33,194 nt of DNA from UBA5004 sp964342515. Lineage in GTDB: Bacteria; Patescibacteriota; Minisyncoccia; Phycocordibacterales; Zambryskibacteraceae. Shown here piece by piece: positions 21,736 to 28,577 of this stretch. The notes below the pieces were generated by a model. The model had not been told where the DNA came from and ran no database searches. It was given only the letters and a program-made list of their open reading frames with translations. A program made the translations under genes and the position numbers. The stretch covers positions 1 through 33,194 of the forward strand of contig CAYFFP010000006.1 of the NCBI GenBank assembly GCA_964342515.1, read 5' to 3'. Within the stretch, counting starts at the first letter, position 1. The number at the start of each line of letters is the position of its first letter.

Positions 21736-21765
21736 ATTCCCACAAATTTTATGGATTTACCAGTT
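21736..21765 (+). repeat. Right direct repeat flanking the KTSC-ATPase-nuclease module
   Basis: ATTCC, one C, then ACAAATTTTATGGATTTACC and AGTT. The 24-nt part (21742-21765) matches 18601-18624 at 21 of 24 positions. It lies upstream of the KTSC operon leader and runs into another short repeat (21763-21784). Confidence 0.6.
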
Positions 21766-21784
21766 CGACAAGCTCACGGCAAGC
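21763..21784 (+). repeat. Short TTCGAC..GCTC..CAAG repeat
   Basis: GTTCGACAAGCTCACGGCAA and GC. It shares the pattern TTCGAC-n3-GCTC-n2-G-n-CAAG with a copy in ftsQ at 26958-26979 and, more loosely, 26905-26928. Such units are dispersed in many bacterial genomes. Confidence 0.5.
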
Positions 21785-21793
21785 AAAACAAAG

Positions 21794-21849
21794 CGCCCGC
21801 CCCGAGCTTGCCCCGCCTAATTCAGGCGGGGCGAGTCGAGGGGCGGGCG
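21794..21849 (-). terminator. Two-tier GC-rich hairpin after the NUDIX gene
   Basis: CGCCCGCCCC (21794-21803) pairs with GGGGCGGGCG (21840-21849), and inside it GCCCCGCCT (21810-21818) pairs with AGGCGGGGC (21824-21832) around AATTC. It begins directly after the NUDIX stop codon (21850-21852). Its inner flanks (GAGCTTG, GAGTCGA) resemble the short dispersed repeat family. Confidence 0.65.
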
Positions 21850-22353
21850 TTATGGCGTTCCTATTCCGACATCGCGGATTTCGGGCGGCCAGAGCAAACT
21901 CTTCTGCTTCTGGCCATACCAGAACTCGGCATAGATTTTCATCCGCGAGAGTACCAGCGGGAGCCAATAGCGGTCCGCCGGCATCATCTCTTCGAATGGC
22001 AGGCGAGATATCTCAAACCATGCTGGCTCGACCATCTCCTCTGTTGGCATCAAGCTCCCAGCCCAGTTACCGACGAGGAACACATGGCATTCGTAGATGA
22101 AGGCTTCCCCGCACCGACTCTGGTTGTGGAAGTCTATGTGAGCCACCTTCAGCGTAGAGCCGTTCGTGGCGATGAGCCCTGACTCCTCGAAGAGTTCACG
22201 GATAGCGGCAACCTTCACCTCTTCCTCAGGCTTGACTTGCCCGCCGTACGGAATCAGACGCCCTTTACAAACACCTCTGGTCTTTCTTGCCAAGAGCAAT
22301 CTGCTTCCCCGGATAGGAAGGCAGAGAGTACTCTTGATAACCCTCTCTTTCAT
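21850..22353 (-). CDS. NUDIX hydrolase (MutT/MTH1-like)
   Basis: This 167-aa protein carries a complete NUDIX box, GQVKPEEEVKVAAIRELFEE followed by SGL (G-x5-E-x7-REUxEExGU), at about residues 38-60. This box binds magnesium to hydrolyse nucleoside diphosphate derivatives. The preceding LPIRGSRLLLARKTRGVCKG and the GRLIPYGGQ lead-in resemble 8-oxo-dGTP hydrolases of the MutT/MTH1 group, suggesting nucleotide-pool cleaning. The substrate is not certain. A strong Shine-Dalgarno AGGAGGAT lies before the ATG, unlike most genes here. A two-tier hairpin follows at once. It is outside the direct repeats of the defence module. Confidence 0.9.
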   Translation of the reverse strand: MKERVIKSTLCLPIRGSRLLLARKTRGVCKGRLIPYGGQVKPEEEVKVAAIRELFEESGLIATNGSTLKVAHIDFHNQSRCGEAFIYECHVFLVGNWAGSLMPTEEMVEPAWFEISRLPFEEMMPADRYWLPLVLSRMKIYAEFWYGQKQKSLLWPPEIRDVGIGTP

Positions 22354-22428
22354 CCCTATCCTCCTGAAGAGTGTCTTGCTTATCTATAACAGAAAGCTTT
22401 AAAGATTGCCAATTTATAAAAACTTTTG

Positions 22429-22499
22429 CTGCGAGGGAAGGAATCGGACCTTCATTAGAAGCTTCAAAGGCTCCTGTCCTGCCATTAGACGACCTCGCA
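22429..22499 (-). tRNA. tRNA-Gln (anticodon TTG)
   Basis: The minus strand gives acceptor TGCGAGG/CCTCGCA, D arm around TCTAATGGCAGGA, and anticodon stem GGAGC/GCTTC around CTTTGAA, so the anticodon is TTG (reads CAA). The T arm holds GGTCCGATTCC. CCA is not encoded. It complements the CTG isoacceptor at 10505-10576. Confidence 0.93.
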
Positions 22500-22556
22500 A
22501 TGCCAGCTAAATCTAACAGAAAAATCATAGTTTTTCCACGATTTAATTTATAAAAA

Positions 22557-22585
22557 TTGAAATTTTATTCTATTTATGGTATCAT
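22557..22585 (+). promoter_or_regulatory. Promoter of the 74-aa gene (leaderless)
   Basis: TTGAAA (22557-22562), a 17-nt spacer and TATCAT (22580-22585); the -10 ends 6 nt before the ATG at 22592. One of the best complete promoters in the window. Confidence 0.65.
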
Positions 22586-22591
22586 GCAGAA

Positions 22592-22816
22592 ATGAGAAGA
22601 GATCCTAACTTTATTCCTCTCAACGAATTGCCCCTAACTATTCACGAGTTTCTGAAAAGTTATAACGAAAACATGCCCCAGAATCATCCTCAAGTCTCTC
22701 TGGCATTGCTCCAAAAATTTAAGGACGAGCATCTCTCCCTCTTCAAGATTGAGAACACATGGACTCTCGACCAGCACCGGAAGCGCCTCATCGAATGGCT
22801 CCCCCAGAATATCTAA
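22592..22816 (+). CDS. Small protein of unknown function (74 aa)
   Basis: This protein is not recognised. It is hydrophilic and predicted mostly helical (PLTIHEFLKSYNENMPQ, HPQVSLALLQKFKDEHLSL, LDQHRKRLIEWLP), with no cysteine, signal or membrane segment. A good promoter with TATCAT 6 nt before the ATG and a perfect 19-bp hairpin (repeat R4) that starts within its stop codon support it as a complete single-gene transcript. It lies alone between tRNA-Gln(TTG) and the lipase operon. The helical pattern could suit a small binding partner, but nothing shows a function. Confidence 0.7.
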   Translation: MRRDPNFIPLNELPLTIHEFLKSYNENMPQNHPQVSLALLQKFKDEHLSLFKIENTWTLDQHRKRLIEWLPQNI

Positions 22817-22854
22817 CAACACCCTTAAAAACTCCAGTTTTTAAGGGTGTTGTT
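22815..22854 (+). repeat. Palindromic repeat copy R4
   Basis: AACAACACCCTTAAAAACT (22815-22833) and its exact complement (22836-22854) flank CC. The element begins within the stop codon (22814-22816) of the 74-aa gene. No T run follows. The right half is nearly identical to R1. Confidence 0.9.
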
Positions 22855-22904
22855 ATACTCGCATTCTAAATACTCTGCGGATAAGTATCGCCAAGCCGTA
22901 TTAA

Positions 22905-22997
22905 TTAAATCCAAGAATTTCCAAATTCAAGCGTATTCGCAACATAGATGATAAGACCTATTAAAATAACTGCAATTATTAATATAGTTTTATTCAT
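22905..22997 (-). CDS. Very small membrane peptide (30 aa)
   Basis: An open frame of 30 codons starts one base after the lipase stop codon (TAA-T-ATG) on the same strand. The product begins MNKTILIIAVILIGLIIYVA, a single membrane helix, and ends in a short polar tail. The position suggests translation by reinitiation after the lipase gene. A random frame with such a clean helix right at a stop codon is unlikely but possible. The function is unknown. The rest of 22855-22904 shows no gene. Confidence 0.45.
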   Translation of the reverse strand: MNKTILIIAVILIGLIIYVANTLEFGNSWI

Positions 22998-22998
22998 A

Positions 22999-25350
22999 TT
23001 ATTTTTTCTTTCCAGAATTACCTGGCCAAATTATGTTTATAATTTTTGATTTTACTAATTCCATGTTCCCCGCTTTATCTATAGATCTGTACATCAATTT
23101 TACTCCTCCTCTCTTATTTATAACAACCAGTTTGCTGTAAATTATCCAGGTCTGGCCATCATCCAGAGAATACTCGGTCTTAAGCACTCCCGCATTATCA
23201 TCGGTAGAAAAGAGCGTAAATTGAACAGAGGAAATATAATCATTCTGATTTATTTTATTTCCCTTAATCTGAAGTTCTGTAACCGGCTTTGTTAAATCTT
23301 GGGCTTGATCTTCGCTTAAAACAGCCGAAGCCGGAACATTCAAGATTGTAGTTGGCGTTTCTTCTCCTATGATAAAGCTAGTTTGGCTGACCGGCAGTTG
23401 ATTCCAATAACTTAGAGATGTTACTTCCCCATTAGTTATCTCTCCTATTCGAACATCAAACGTACCGGTACTAATGGGGATGCCGATAATCTCGTAATTA
23501 GATCCGTCTGGAAGATAGGCAAATTTGTTGTCGCCAATTATTTCATAAATCACGCCCTCGATCTCATTCTCAATATCCCCGTTGCTGTCCGGACCGGTGT
23601 GATCGCTAGAATCATTATAAACATGCAGTTCTATAGGACTATGGAAACTGACAATCTTTCCATCCGGTATCTCACAACCCAAAGCAGTTGTAGCCAGATT
23701 TGAGTAGGGAGATATATCGAATGTTGTACTGGTAGAATTCAGAATCTCTGCTACAAGCTCTTTCACTCCGGAAGTACTGGGCATTAATGCGTGCTGGACA
23801 TTCTTTACATAGAAAGTAGGGACAGAAATAGCCTCCGCACTCTTAAGAGGCACGGTACCATCTCCATTAATCATTCTAATGTTATAGATGGGATGATCGC
23901 CTTCTTGAAGGATGTAGAACTGTCCAACTGTTGGAGTGCCGCAGCCAACAAAATTATAAGTCTCCACCCCGTAGTCTTCGGGATCCAAACCATCAATCTC
24001 CCGGTGGAATACATTGGCTCTGTCAACCAAAGTGCTATTGCGACCAGATACTTTTAGATAATCACTTGTTTGAGTAAAAGTGAGCCTATCGGAACCACTT
24101 GCAGCATTGAAGACATAGTATCCATAGTCATCAAAATATTTTTGACTAGGCAACAACTGATACACAGAAGGCATATTTTGAGAAATTTCTTTGATTTTCT
24201 CCGAATTTATATTTACCAAACCCAAGAACTTGCTTACTCCTAAATTATCCCCATACATCAATATTTTGTAAGCAGATGGAGCTCCGGTGTGTGGAGTTCC
24301 TATATCAATAAATTTATCTACAGAACTTCCTCCGTAATCTTTCAGATATTTCTTCACCAGTAATCCGCCCATACTGTGAGCAATAATATTTACTTCAGAT
24401 ACTCCTTTTTCAGTTTTAATCTCTTCTATTTTTTCTTCAAGTTTCGAAGCGGAAGATTCTATATCTAATCGCCAATCATATGAGTTCTCCAGTAAGTCGA
24501 AATTACTTAAAGAAAGCTCTTTCAAAAGCCCATCAAAATAATCAGCATTATTTAATGTTTTAATAACTTCACCTGGCTTAATTTTTTCGTTAATCGCATT
24601 TCCTAATTCATTCATTTTTAATACATCTAGAAAATCGTCGGATATAGAACTTACAATTTGTATAGTGTTAGGCCATATCAAATCATCAATAATTTTATCT
24701 TCCAATAATTCAGTAGCCATAATACCCGGCACAATGATGACTGGGGTCGTGGTCGCTAATGTCGGTTCCGGCTCGGGCGGAGTTTGAGTTATTGGCACAG
24801 GAGTAAAAGACATTGAGTGCTCGCTTGGCGGTAAGAGATAGTCATTTGCTAGCGCTGCCCAATCGGTATTAGTAAGACCGGGAGTAGTAATATTTAAATT
24901 CAAAATTTCCTCTGTTCCAGAGCGTAAAACTTTCCAGCGATATCCCGCGTTGTTGAATTGAATATCGTATAAATACCAATTTATCGTGCAATCTTGTTGC
25001 AAGTGCGGATGATAAACAATGTCATTGGCTTTTTTGCCGGGAGTTGTCGTCGCGCGCGGATCAGTTAAAGTTATATAAAGTCGAGGTGGATAACTTGCAG
25101 ATAATCCGCAACCAAAGTTGACTCCCCCATTGCGCGCATAGGTAAAGGTAATATGCAGATAATGGTTGACGTAGTCGTGAGTATAATTTTCTAAACCTTG
25201 ATATGTAGAATTTGCGGTAATTATCGCCCAGCTATCGCCAAAAAGGACTTGTGACTTCTCATCTACCGTATAAGGGTTGGTAATTTCAGCTAGAGCTATC
25301 TGGCTACTTGTCATGAAAACTAGCGCAGCCAAGAAAAACAACTTTTTCAT
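22999..25350 (-). CDS. Secreted LCAT/PGAP1-like lipase or esterase with Ig-like C-terminus
   Basis: This 783-aa protein has a signal peptide (residues 1-21, cut after ALA), an N-terminal beta-rich region (25-160) and a proline/threonine linker (182-202). An alpha/beta-hydrolase domain follows: TPVIIVPGIMATEL is the oxyanion strand, IIAHSMGG holds nucleophile S326, and NGDGTVP and VQHALM hold the likely Asp and His. This layout fits the lecithin-cholesterol acyltransferase group, acting on lipids or esters outside the cell. The last ~70 residues (TEYSLDDGQTWIIYSK and YRSIDKAGNME) are an OmpL47-like beta domain often seen in surface proteins. A TATAAT box ends 6 nt before the ATG. Composition is more AT-rich than the core genes. 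Confidence 0.85.
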   Translation of the reverse strand: MKKLFFLAALVFMTSSQIALAEITNPYTVDEKSQVLFGDSWAIITANSTYQGLENYTHDYVNHYLHITFTYARNGGVNFGCGLSASYPPRLYITLTDPRATTTPGKKANDIVYHPHLQQDCTINWYLYDIQFNNAGYRWKVLRSGTEEILNLNITTPGLTNTDWAALANDYLLPPSEHSMSFTPVPITQTPPEPEPTLATTTPVIIVPGIMATELLEDKIIDDLIWPNTIQIVSSISDDFLDVLKMNELGNAINEKIKPGEVIKTLNNADYFDGLLKELSLSNFDLLENSYDWRLDIESSASKLEEKIEEIKTEKGVSEVNIIAHSMGGLLVKKYLKDYGGSSVDKFIDIGTPHTGAPSAYKILMYGDNLGVSKFLGLVNINSEKIKEISQNMPSVYQLLPSQKYFDDYGYYVFNAASGSDRLTFTQTSDYLKVSGRNSTLVDRANVFHREIDGLDPEDYGVETYNFVGCGTPTVGQFYILQEGDHPIYNIRMINGDGTVPLKSAEAISVPTFYVKNVQHALMPSTSGVKELVAEILNSTSTTFDISPYSNLATTALGCEIPDGKIVSFHSPIELHVYNDSSDHTGPDSNGDIENEIEGVIYEIIGDNKFAYLPDGSNYEIIGIPISTGTFDVRIGEITNGEVTSLSYWNQLPVSQTSFIIGEETPTTILNVPASAVLSEDQAQDLTKPVTELQIKGNKINQNDYISSVQFTLFSTDDNAGVLKTEYSLDDGQTWIIYSKLVVINKRGGVKLMYRSIDKAGNMELVKSKIINIIWPGNSGKKK

Positions 25351-25356
25351 TTTTTC

Positions 25357-25362
25357 ATTATA
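25357..25362 (-). promoter_or_regulatory. -10 box of the lipase gene (leaderless)
   Basis: A perfect TATAAT on the minus strand ends 6 nt before the ATG at 25350. Confidence 0.55.
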
Positions 25363-25400
25363 CCCCGATTTTCAAAATGCAAAGTTTCTGCAAAACCACT

Positions 25401-25434
25401 CACCCTTACAAACTTGAGAATTTAAGGATGTTGT
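25401..25434. repeat. Palindromic repeat copy R5
   Basis: CACCCTTACAAACTTGAGAA followed by TTTAAGGATGTTGT. It begins immediately after the dnaX stop codon (25435-25437). Its centre matches R2 and R3, but relative to its gene it is turned the other way. Confidence 0.85.
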
Positions 25435-26493
25435 TTATGTGGTGGCGGAGAGGGCGAGTTCAAGAGCGAGTTCGGGGATGCTGGTGCGGCCGCTGTTTTC
25501 GTATGCTTCGATGAATTTGAGGAGAGTGTCGGCGGTGAGGTCGGGGCCGGCTTTAGCCGCGAGGTCTTTCAGATATTTGAAATCGTCTTCGGAAACTTGT
25601 TTGGCAATATAATCATCCATGCCGGCTTTGAGCCGCAGAAGAAAAAGGAAACGCATGCGCTCAAGGATGAGCTTCGCAAAAAGCTTCATGTCGGCATTGG
25701 CCTCCCCTGCTTTTTGAATTGCTTTCATCCCCTTCTCCAAATCCTTCTCCACCACTGCTTCTAAAATGTTTCTTACCAATTCCGCCTTCGGCGCGCCAGT
25801 CACCATCTCCACTTCCGCTCTCGTAATCGAGAGCGTCCCTCGAAGCCTTGGCGAAGTGGGATGAATGGTCAAAATCTTTTCAAGAATACCATGAGCGTCG
25901 CGGAAGGAGCCATCGCCAAGTAATGCTACAAGTTCGGCGGCGGCGGGCTCTAACTTCGCTCCCTCTTTCTTCGTCACTTCGAGAGCAAATTCTTTGAGCA
26001 GCGCGAGGTTGGGTTGTTTAAAAGTGAAGGTCTGACAGCGAGAGACGACTGTCTCGGGCACTTTTTCTATCTCGGTCGTTGCCAAGATGAACACAACGTA
26101 GGCGGGCGGCTCCTCGAGAGTTTTGAGGAAGGCGTTCCAGGCCGCCTTGGAGAGCATGTGCGCTTCATCGATGATGTAGACCTTGAAGCGCGATTCATAC
26201 GGCAGAGTGTAGACGCTCTCGTTCAAAGCGCGGATGTCGTCCACGCCAGTCTGCGAGGCGGCATCCATCTCGACAAGGTCGTTGGCGGAAGTGCCGATAG
26301 CGCGAGAGAAGATGCGAGCAACCGAAGTCTTGCCCGTGCCGCGCGAACCGGAGAAAAGATAAGCGTGAGCGATATTGCCAAGCTTTACCGCCCCCTCCAA
26401 GACCTTCACGATATGCTCCTGACCGATAACGTCCTTAAATTCCCGCGGACGATATTTGCGATAGAGAACTCCGGCGCTTTTCTCCTTCTTCAT
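25435..26493 (-). CDS. dnaX: DNA polymerase III subunit gamma/tau, short form without zinc module
   Basis: This 352-aa protein is the clamp-loader ATPase: YRKYRPREFKDVIGQEHI, Walker A GSRGTGKTS (about 49-57), DEAHMLSKAAWNAFLKTLEE with Walker B, and the SRC sensor in VVSRCQTF. In most DnaX proteins a four-cysteine zinc module follows Walker A; here ARIFSRAIGTSANDLVEMDA passes straight on, so the module is absent. The tau-specific C-terminal domains are also missing, leaving a gamma-like clamp-loader core. A TATAAT box (26505-26500) ends 6 nt before the ATG. The gene lies 12 nt downstream of ftsQ. Repeat R5 follows. Confidence 0.93.
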   Translation of the reverse strand: MKKEKSAGVLYRKYRPREFKDVIGQEHIVKVLEGAVKLGNIAHAYLFSGSRGTGKTSVARIFSRAIGTSANDLVEMDAASQTGVDDIRALNESVYTLPYESRFKVYIIDEAHMLSKAAWNAFLKTLEEPPAYVVFILATTEIEKVPETVVSRCQTFTFKQPNLALLKEFALEVTKKEGAKLEPAAAELVALLGDGSFRDAHGILEKILTIHPTSPRLRGTLSITRAEVEMVTGAPKAELVRNILEAVVEKDLEKGMKAIQKAGEANADMKLFAKLILERMRFLFLLRLKAGMDDYIAKQVSEDDFKYLKDLAAKAGPDLTADTLLKFIEAYENSGRTSIPELALELALSATT

Positions 26494-26499
26494 GCAAGC

Positions 26500-26505
26500 A
26501 TTATA
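26500..26505 (-). promoter_or_regulatory. -10 box of dnaX (leaderless)
   Basis: A perfect TATAAT on the minus strand ends 6 nt before the ATG at 26493 and lies between ftsQ and dnaX, so dnaX has its own promoter. Confidence 0.55.
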
Positions 26506-27339
26506 CTATTTGAATTTGTAGAAAACCTTATTCTCCGTTCGGAGATCCAATTCCGTGACCCTTTCCAAGAAGTCTGCTTGAGCTTGGATACTCTCATCTT
26601 TAAGAAACGCTTCCAAATTGGAAAGGGTGAGACCGAGATTACCTCCCCGCCGGATGAGAAGCTTTGCGCCTCTGGAAGTCGAGACGGCTAAGTCTCTCTC
26701 CCCCACGACAACTGCCACCGGCTCAAAACCGAGAGAAGAAAAGGAGTTGATGAATGCCTCGAGTCCTTTGAAAACCTCGCGTGGCAGAAATTCCCGCCCC
26801 AAGGGGTCTGTAAGCGGCGTCTCGTAGGAATAAACCAAGTACACCCCTTCGGAAAAGATGGGCGCCTCGTCGAAGATGAAGCCGGACTCGTCGAGGAAGT
26901 AGCACCCCTCGACTTCGCTCGGGGCAAGCGCTTCGCAATAGAGAGCGAATGGTTCTCGTTCGACTACGCTCGCGACAAGTCGCTCCAAACCTTCGAGTGA
27001 AAGATCGATAGAAGATAAGCGCGGGAATTTACGAAGAAGAATACTTTCTACTAAACCTTCGGGAAAGATTATCGCATTACTTTTCGGTACGAACCAGAGA
27101 TATTTCCCACTAATCACATCACGGATCACATCCTGAACCGTTTCCGTCGAAACGACTTGAGCTCCGACAATCTTAACTTCTTTAATCTGGAAATATTCTA
27201 AGCGCGAGAGAAAAACAAGTATTACGAGAAAAAGAATGACAACTAAACCGAAGGCGAGCCAGCGCTTTCTCCTCGCTCTTATCTTTTTCCGGTAATACTC
27301 GGTGGTGGAAAGGGTCTTGCCCGTTGAAACTATCTTCAT
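26506..27339 (-). CDS. ftsQ: FtsQ/DivIB-like division protein with POTRA domain
   Basis: This 277-aa protein has a basic cytoplasmic start (RKKIRARRKR), one membrane helix (about 28-46), a POTRA domain (IKEVKIVGAQVVSTETVQDV, about 52-120) and the FtsQ beta domain. The beta domain includes CYFLDESGFIFDEAP, the D-x-x-G-x-x-F element of the family. FtsQ organises the divisome outside the membrane. Two short stretches, VASVVER (about 122-128) and EALAPSEVEG (about 136-145), are encoded by copies of a dispersed DNA repeat and look like insertions; the second sits right before the conserved CYFLDESG. The start overlaps the serS stop by 4 nt. Confidence 0.85.
   Translation of the reverse strand: MKIVSTGKTLSTTEYYRKKIRARRKRWLAFGLVVILFLVILVFLSRLEYFQIKEVKIVGAQVVSTETVQDVIRDVISGKYLWFVPKSNAIIFPEGLVESILLRKFPRLSSIDLSLEGLERLVASVVEREPFALYCEALAPSEVEGCYFLDESGFIFDEAPIFSEGVYLVYSYETPLTDPLGREFLPREVFKGLEAFINSFSSLGFEPVAVVVGERDLAVSTSRGAKLLIRRGGNLGLTLSNLEAFLKDESIQAQADFLERVTELDLRTENKVFYKFK
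26905..26928. repeat. Dispersed repeat inserted in ftsQ, copy 1
   Basis: CCCCTCGACTTCGCTCGGGG followed by CAAG. On the coding strand it gives LAPSEVEG, a peptide known to arise when this kind of repeat falls in a gene. It is in frame and interrupts the space before CYFLDESG. Confidence 0.6.
26958..26979. repeat. Dispersed repeat inserted in ftsQ, copy 2
   Basis: GTTCGACTACGCTCGCGACA followed by AG. It matches the unit at 21763-21784 in the pattern TTCGAC-n3-GCTC-n2-G-n-CAAG and lies 30 bp from copy 1. Confidence 0.55.
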
Positions 27340-28562
27340 TTAATCTCGGTTTGGCCGTTCATATAATGAACCAAGGCTTCCGGAATTTTTACCGAGCCGT
27401 CTCTCTGCTGATAGTTTTCCATAATGGCAATGAGAGTGCGGCCGATGGCGATGGCGGTAGCGTCGTTCATGTGCACCGGCTCGAGGGTTCCGTCGGCGCG
27501 CTTCACTCTGGTATTGAGACGCCTCGACTGGAAGTTGCCGGTAAGGTCCGCGCTGTGAGTCTCTCGGTATTTATCTTGCCCCGGCAGCCACGTCTCGATA
27601 TCGAGTTGGCGGTAATCGGGGAAAGCCATGTCTCCCGAGGAGACTATCACCACTTGGTAAGGAAGTTTCAGCGCTTGCAAAATTTCTTCTTGAATAGAAA
27701 CCAGAAATTCCTGTTCTTTAAGAGAGTCCTCCGGCAGAGTAAAGGATTCCAGCTCGAGCTTGTCGAATTGGTGCTGACGGAAAATACCATTGGTGTCTTT
27801 GCCATATGTTCCCGCCTCGCGGCGGAAGGCGGTCGAGTATCCGGCGAGACGGATCGGTAAGTCTTTCTCATTTAGAATTCTGTCCATATACATCGGTCCC
27901 AACGTATGCTCGGCGCTGCCGATGAGCATCAAGTCGTCGTTTAAAAACATGTAATGCTCCTCCGGCGTAAGAAAGCGGGCCATTCTATTCTGCACCGCGG
28001 GCTTAATAAAAACAGGAGGGATAACTGGAGTAAAACCCTTTTCGACTAAAATTTTCAAGACGAATTGGATAAGCGCGAACTGCAAAAGAACCAGATCGCC
28101 TTTGATATAAGTAAATCTCGAACCGGAAACTTCGGCCGCCGTCTCTGTATCAATAATTCCCAAGGCTCTTCCTATTTCATGATGCTCTTTGGGAGTGAAG
28201 TCAAACTTTGTCGGCTCTCCCCAACTTCTTATAACTTTATTGGCGCTCTCGTCCTTACCGACAGGAGTATCGGCCGAGTAAATATTCGGCACCTTGAGCA
28301 TCGCGGCGATAAACTGCTTGTCTACTTCCGCGTATCGCTTCTCCAAGTCTTCCGCGTCTATCTTTATCTGACTGCCCAGAGCATGGTCGCGCGTGTTGGC
28401 AACCTCTCTCCTTTTCTGATTAAGGAGGTCCAGCTCGACGCGGAGACGTTTGCGCTCCTCGGCCAGACGCAAAATCTCGTCGACATCCACCTCGCGGTTC
28501 TTGTTCTTGGAGGCAGTGGCCACTAGTTCTTTGTTTTCTCTGATAAACTTGATATCAAGCAT
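27336..28562 (-). CDS. serS: Seryl-tRNA synthetase
   Basis: This 408-aa class II synthetase charges tRNA-Ser with serine. The N-terminal LDIKFIRENKELV and a long antiparallel coiled coil (about 30-100), which grips the tRNA long arm, are followed by the catalytic core. Motif 2 is AFRREAGTYGKDTNGIFRQH; the later TGNFQSRRLNTRVK and AIGRTLIAIMENYQ belong to the motif 3 region. The length is at the short end for the family. A TATTAT box ends 7 nt before the ATG on the minus strand. It is the first gene of a serS-ftsQ unit; tRNA-Ser(GGA) is at the other end of the window. Confidence 0.97.
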   Translation of the reverse strand: MLDIKFIRENKELVATASKNKNREVDVDEILRLAEERKRLRVELDLLNQKRREVANTRDHALGSQIKIDAEDLEKRYAEVDKQFIAAMLKVPNIYSADTPVGKDESANKVIRSWGEPTKFDFTPKEHHEIGRALGIIDTETAAEVSGSRFTYIKGDLVLLQFALIQFVLKILVEKGFTPVIPPVFIKPAVQNRMARFLTPEEHYMFLNDDLMLIGSAEHTLGPMYMDRILNEKDLPIRLAGYSTAFRREAGTYGKDTNGIFRQHQFDKLELESFTLPEDSLKEQEFLVSIQEEILQALKLPYQVVIVSSGDMAFPDYRQLDIETWLPGQDKYRETHSADLTGNFQSRRLNTRVKRADGTLEPVHMNDATAIAIGRTLIAIMENYQQRDGSVKIPEALVHYMNGQTEIK

Positions 28563-28565
28563 CGC

Positions 28566-28575
28566 TACAATAATA
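28566..28575. promoter_or_regulatory. Overlapping divergent -10 boxes of serS and dprA
   Basis: On the plus strand TACAAT (28566-28571) ends 6 nt before the dprA ATG (28578). On the minus strand TATTAT (28575-28570) ends 7 nt before the serS ATG (28562). The two boxes overlap, so the two genes cannot be transcribed from here at the same moment. Confidence 0.5.
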
Positions 28576-28577
28576 CA

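Noticed and set aside
14326..25434. CRISPR array from the repeated palindromes
   Set aside because: Copies are hundreds to thousands of bases apart with genes between them, not regular spacers, and no cas gene is visible.
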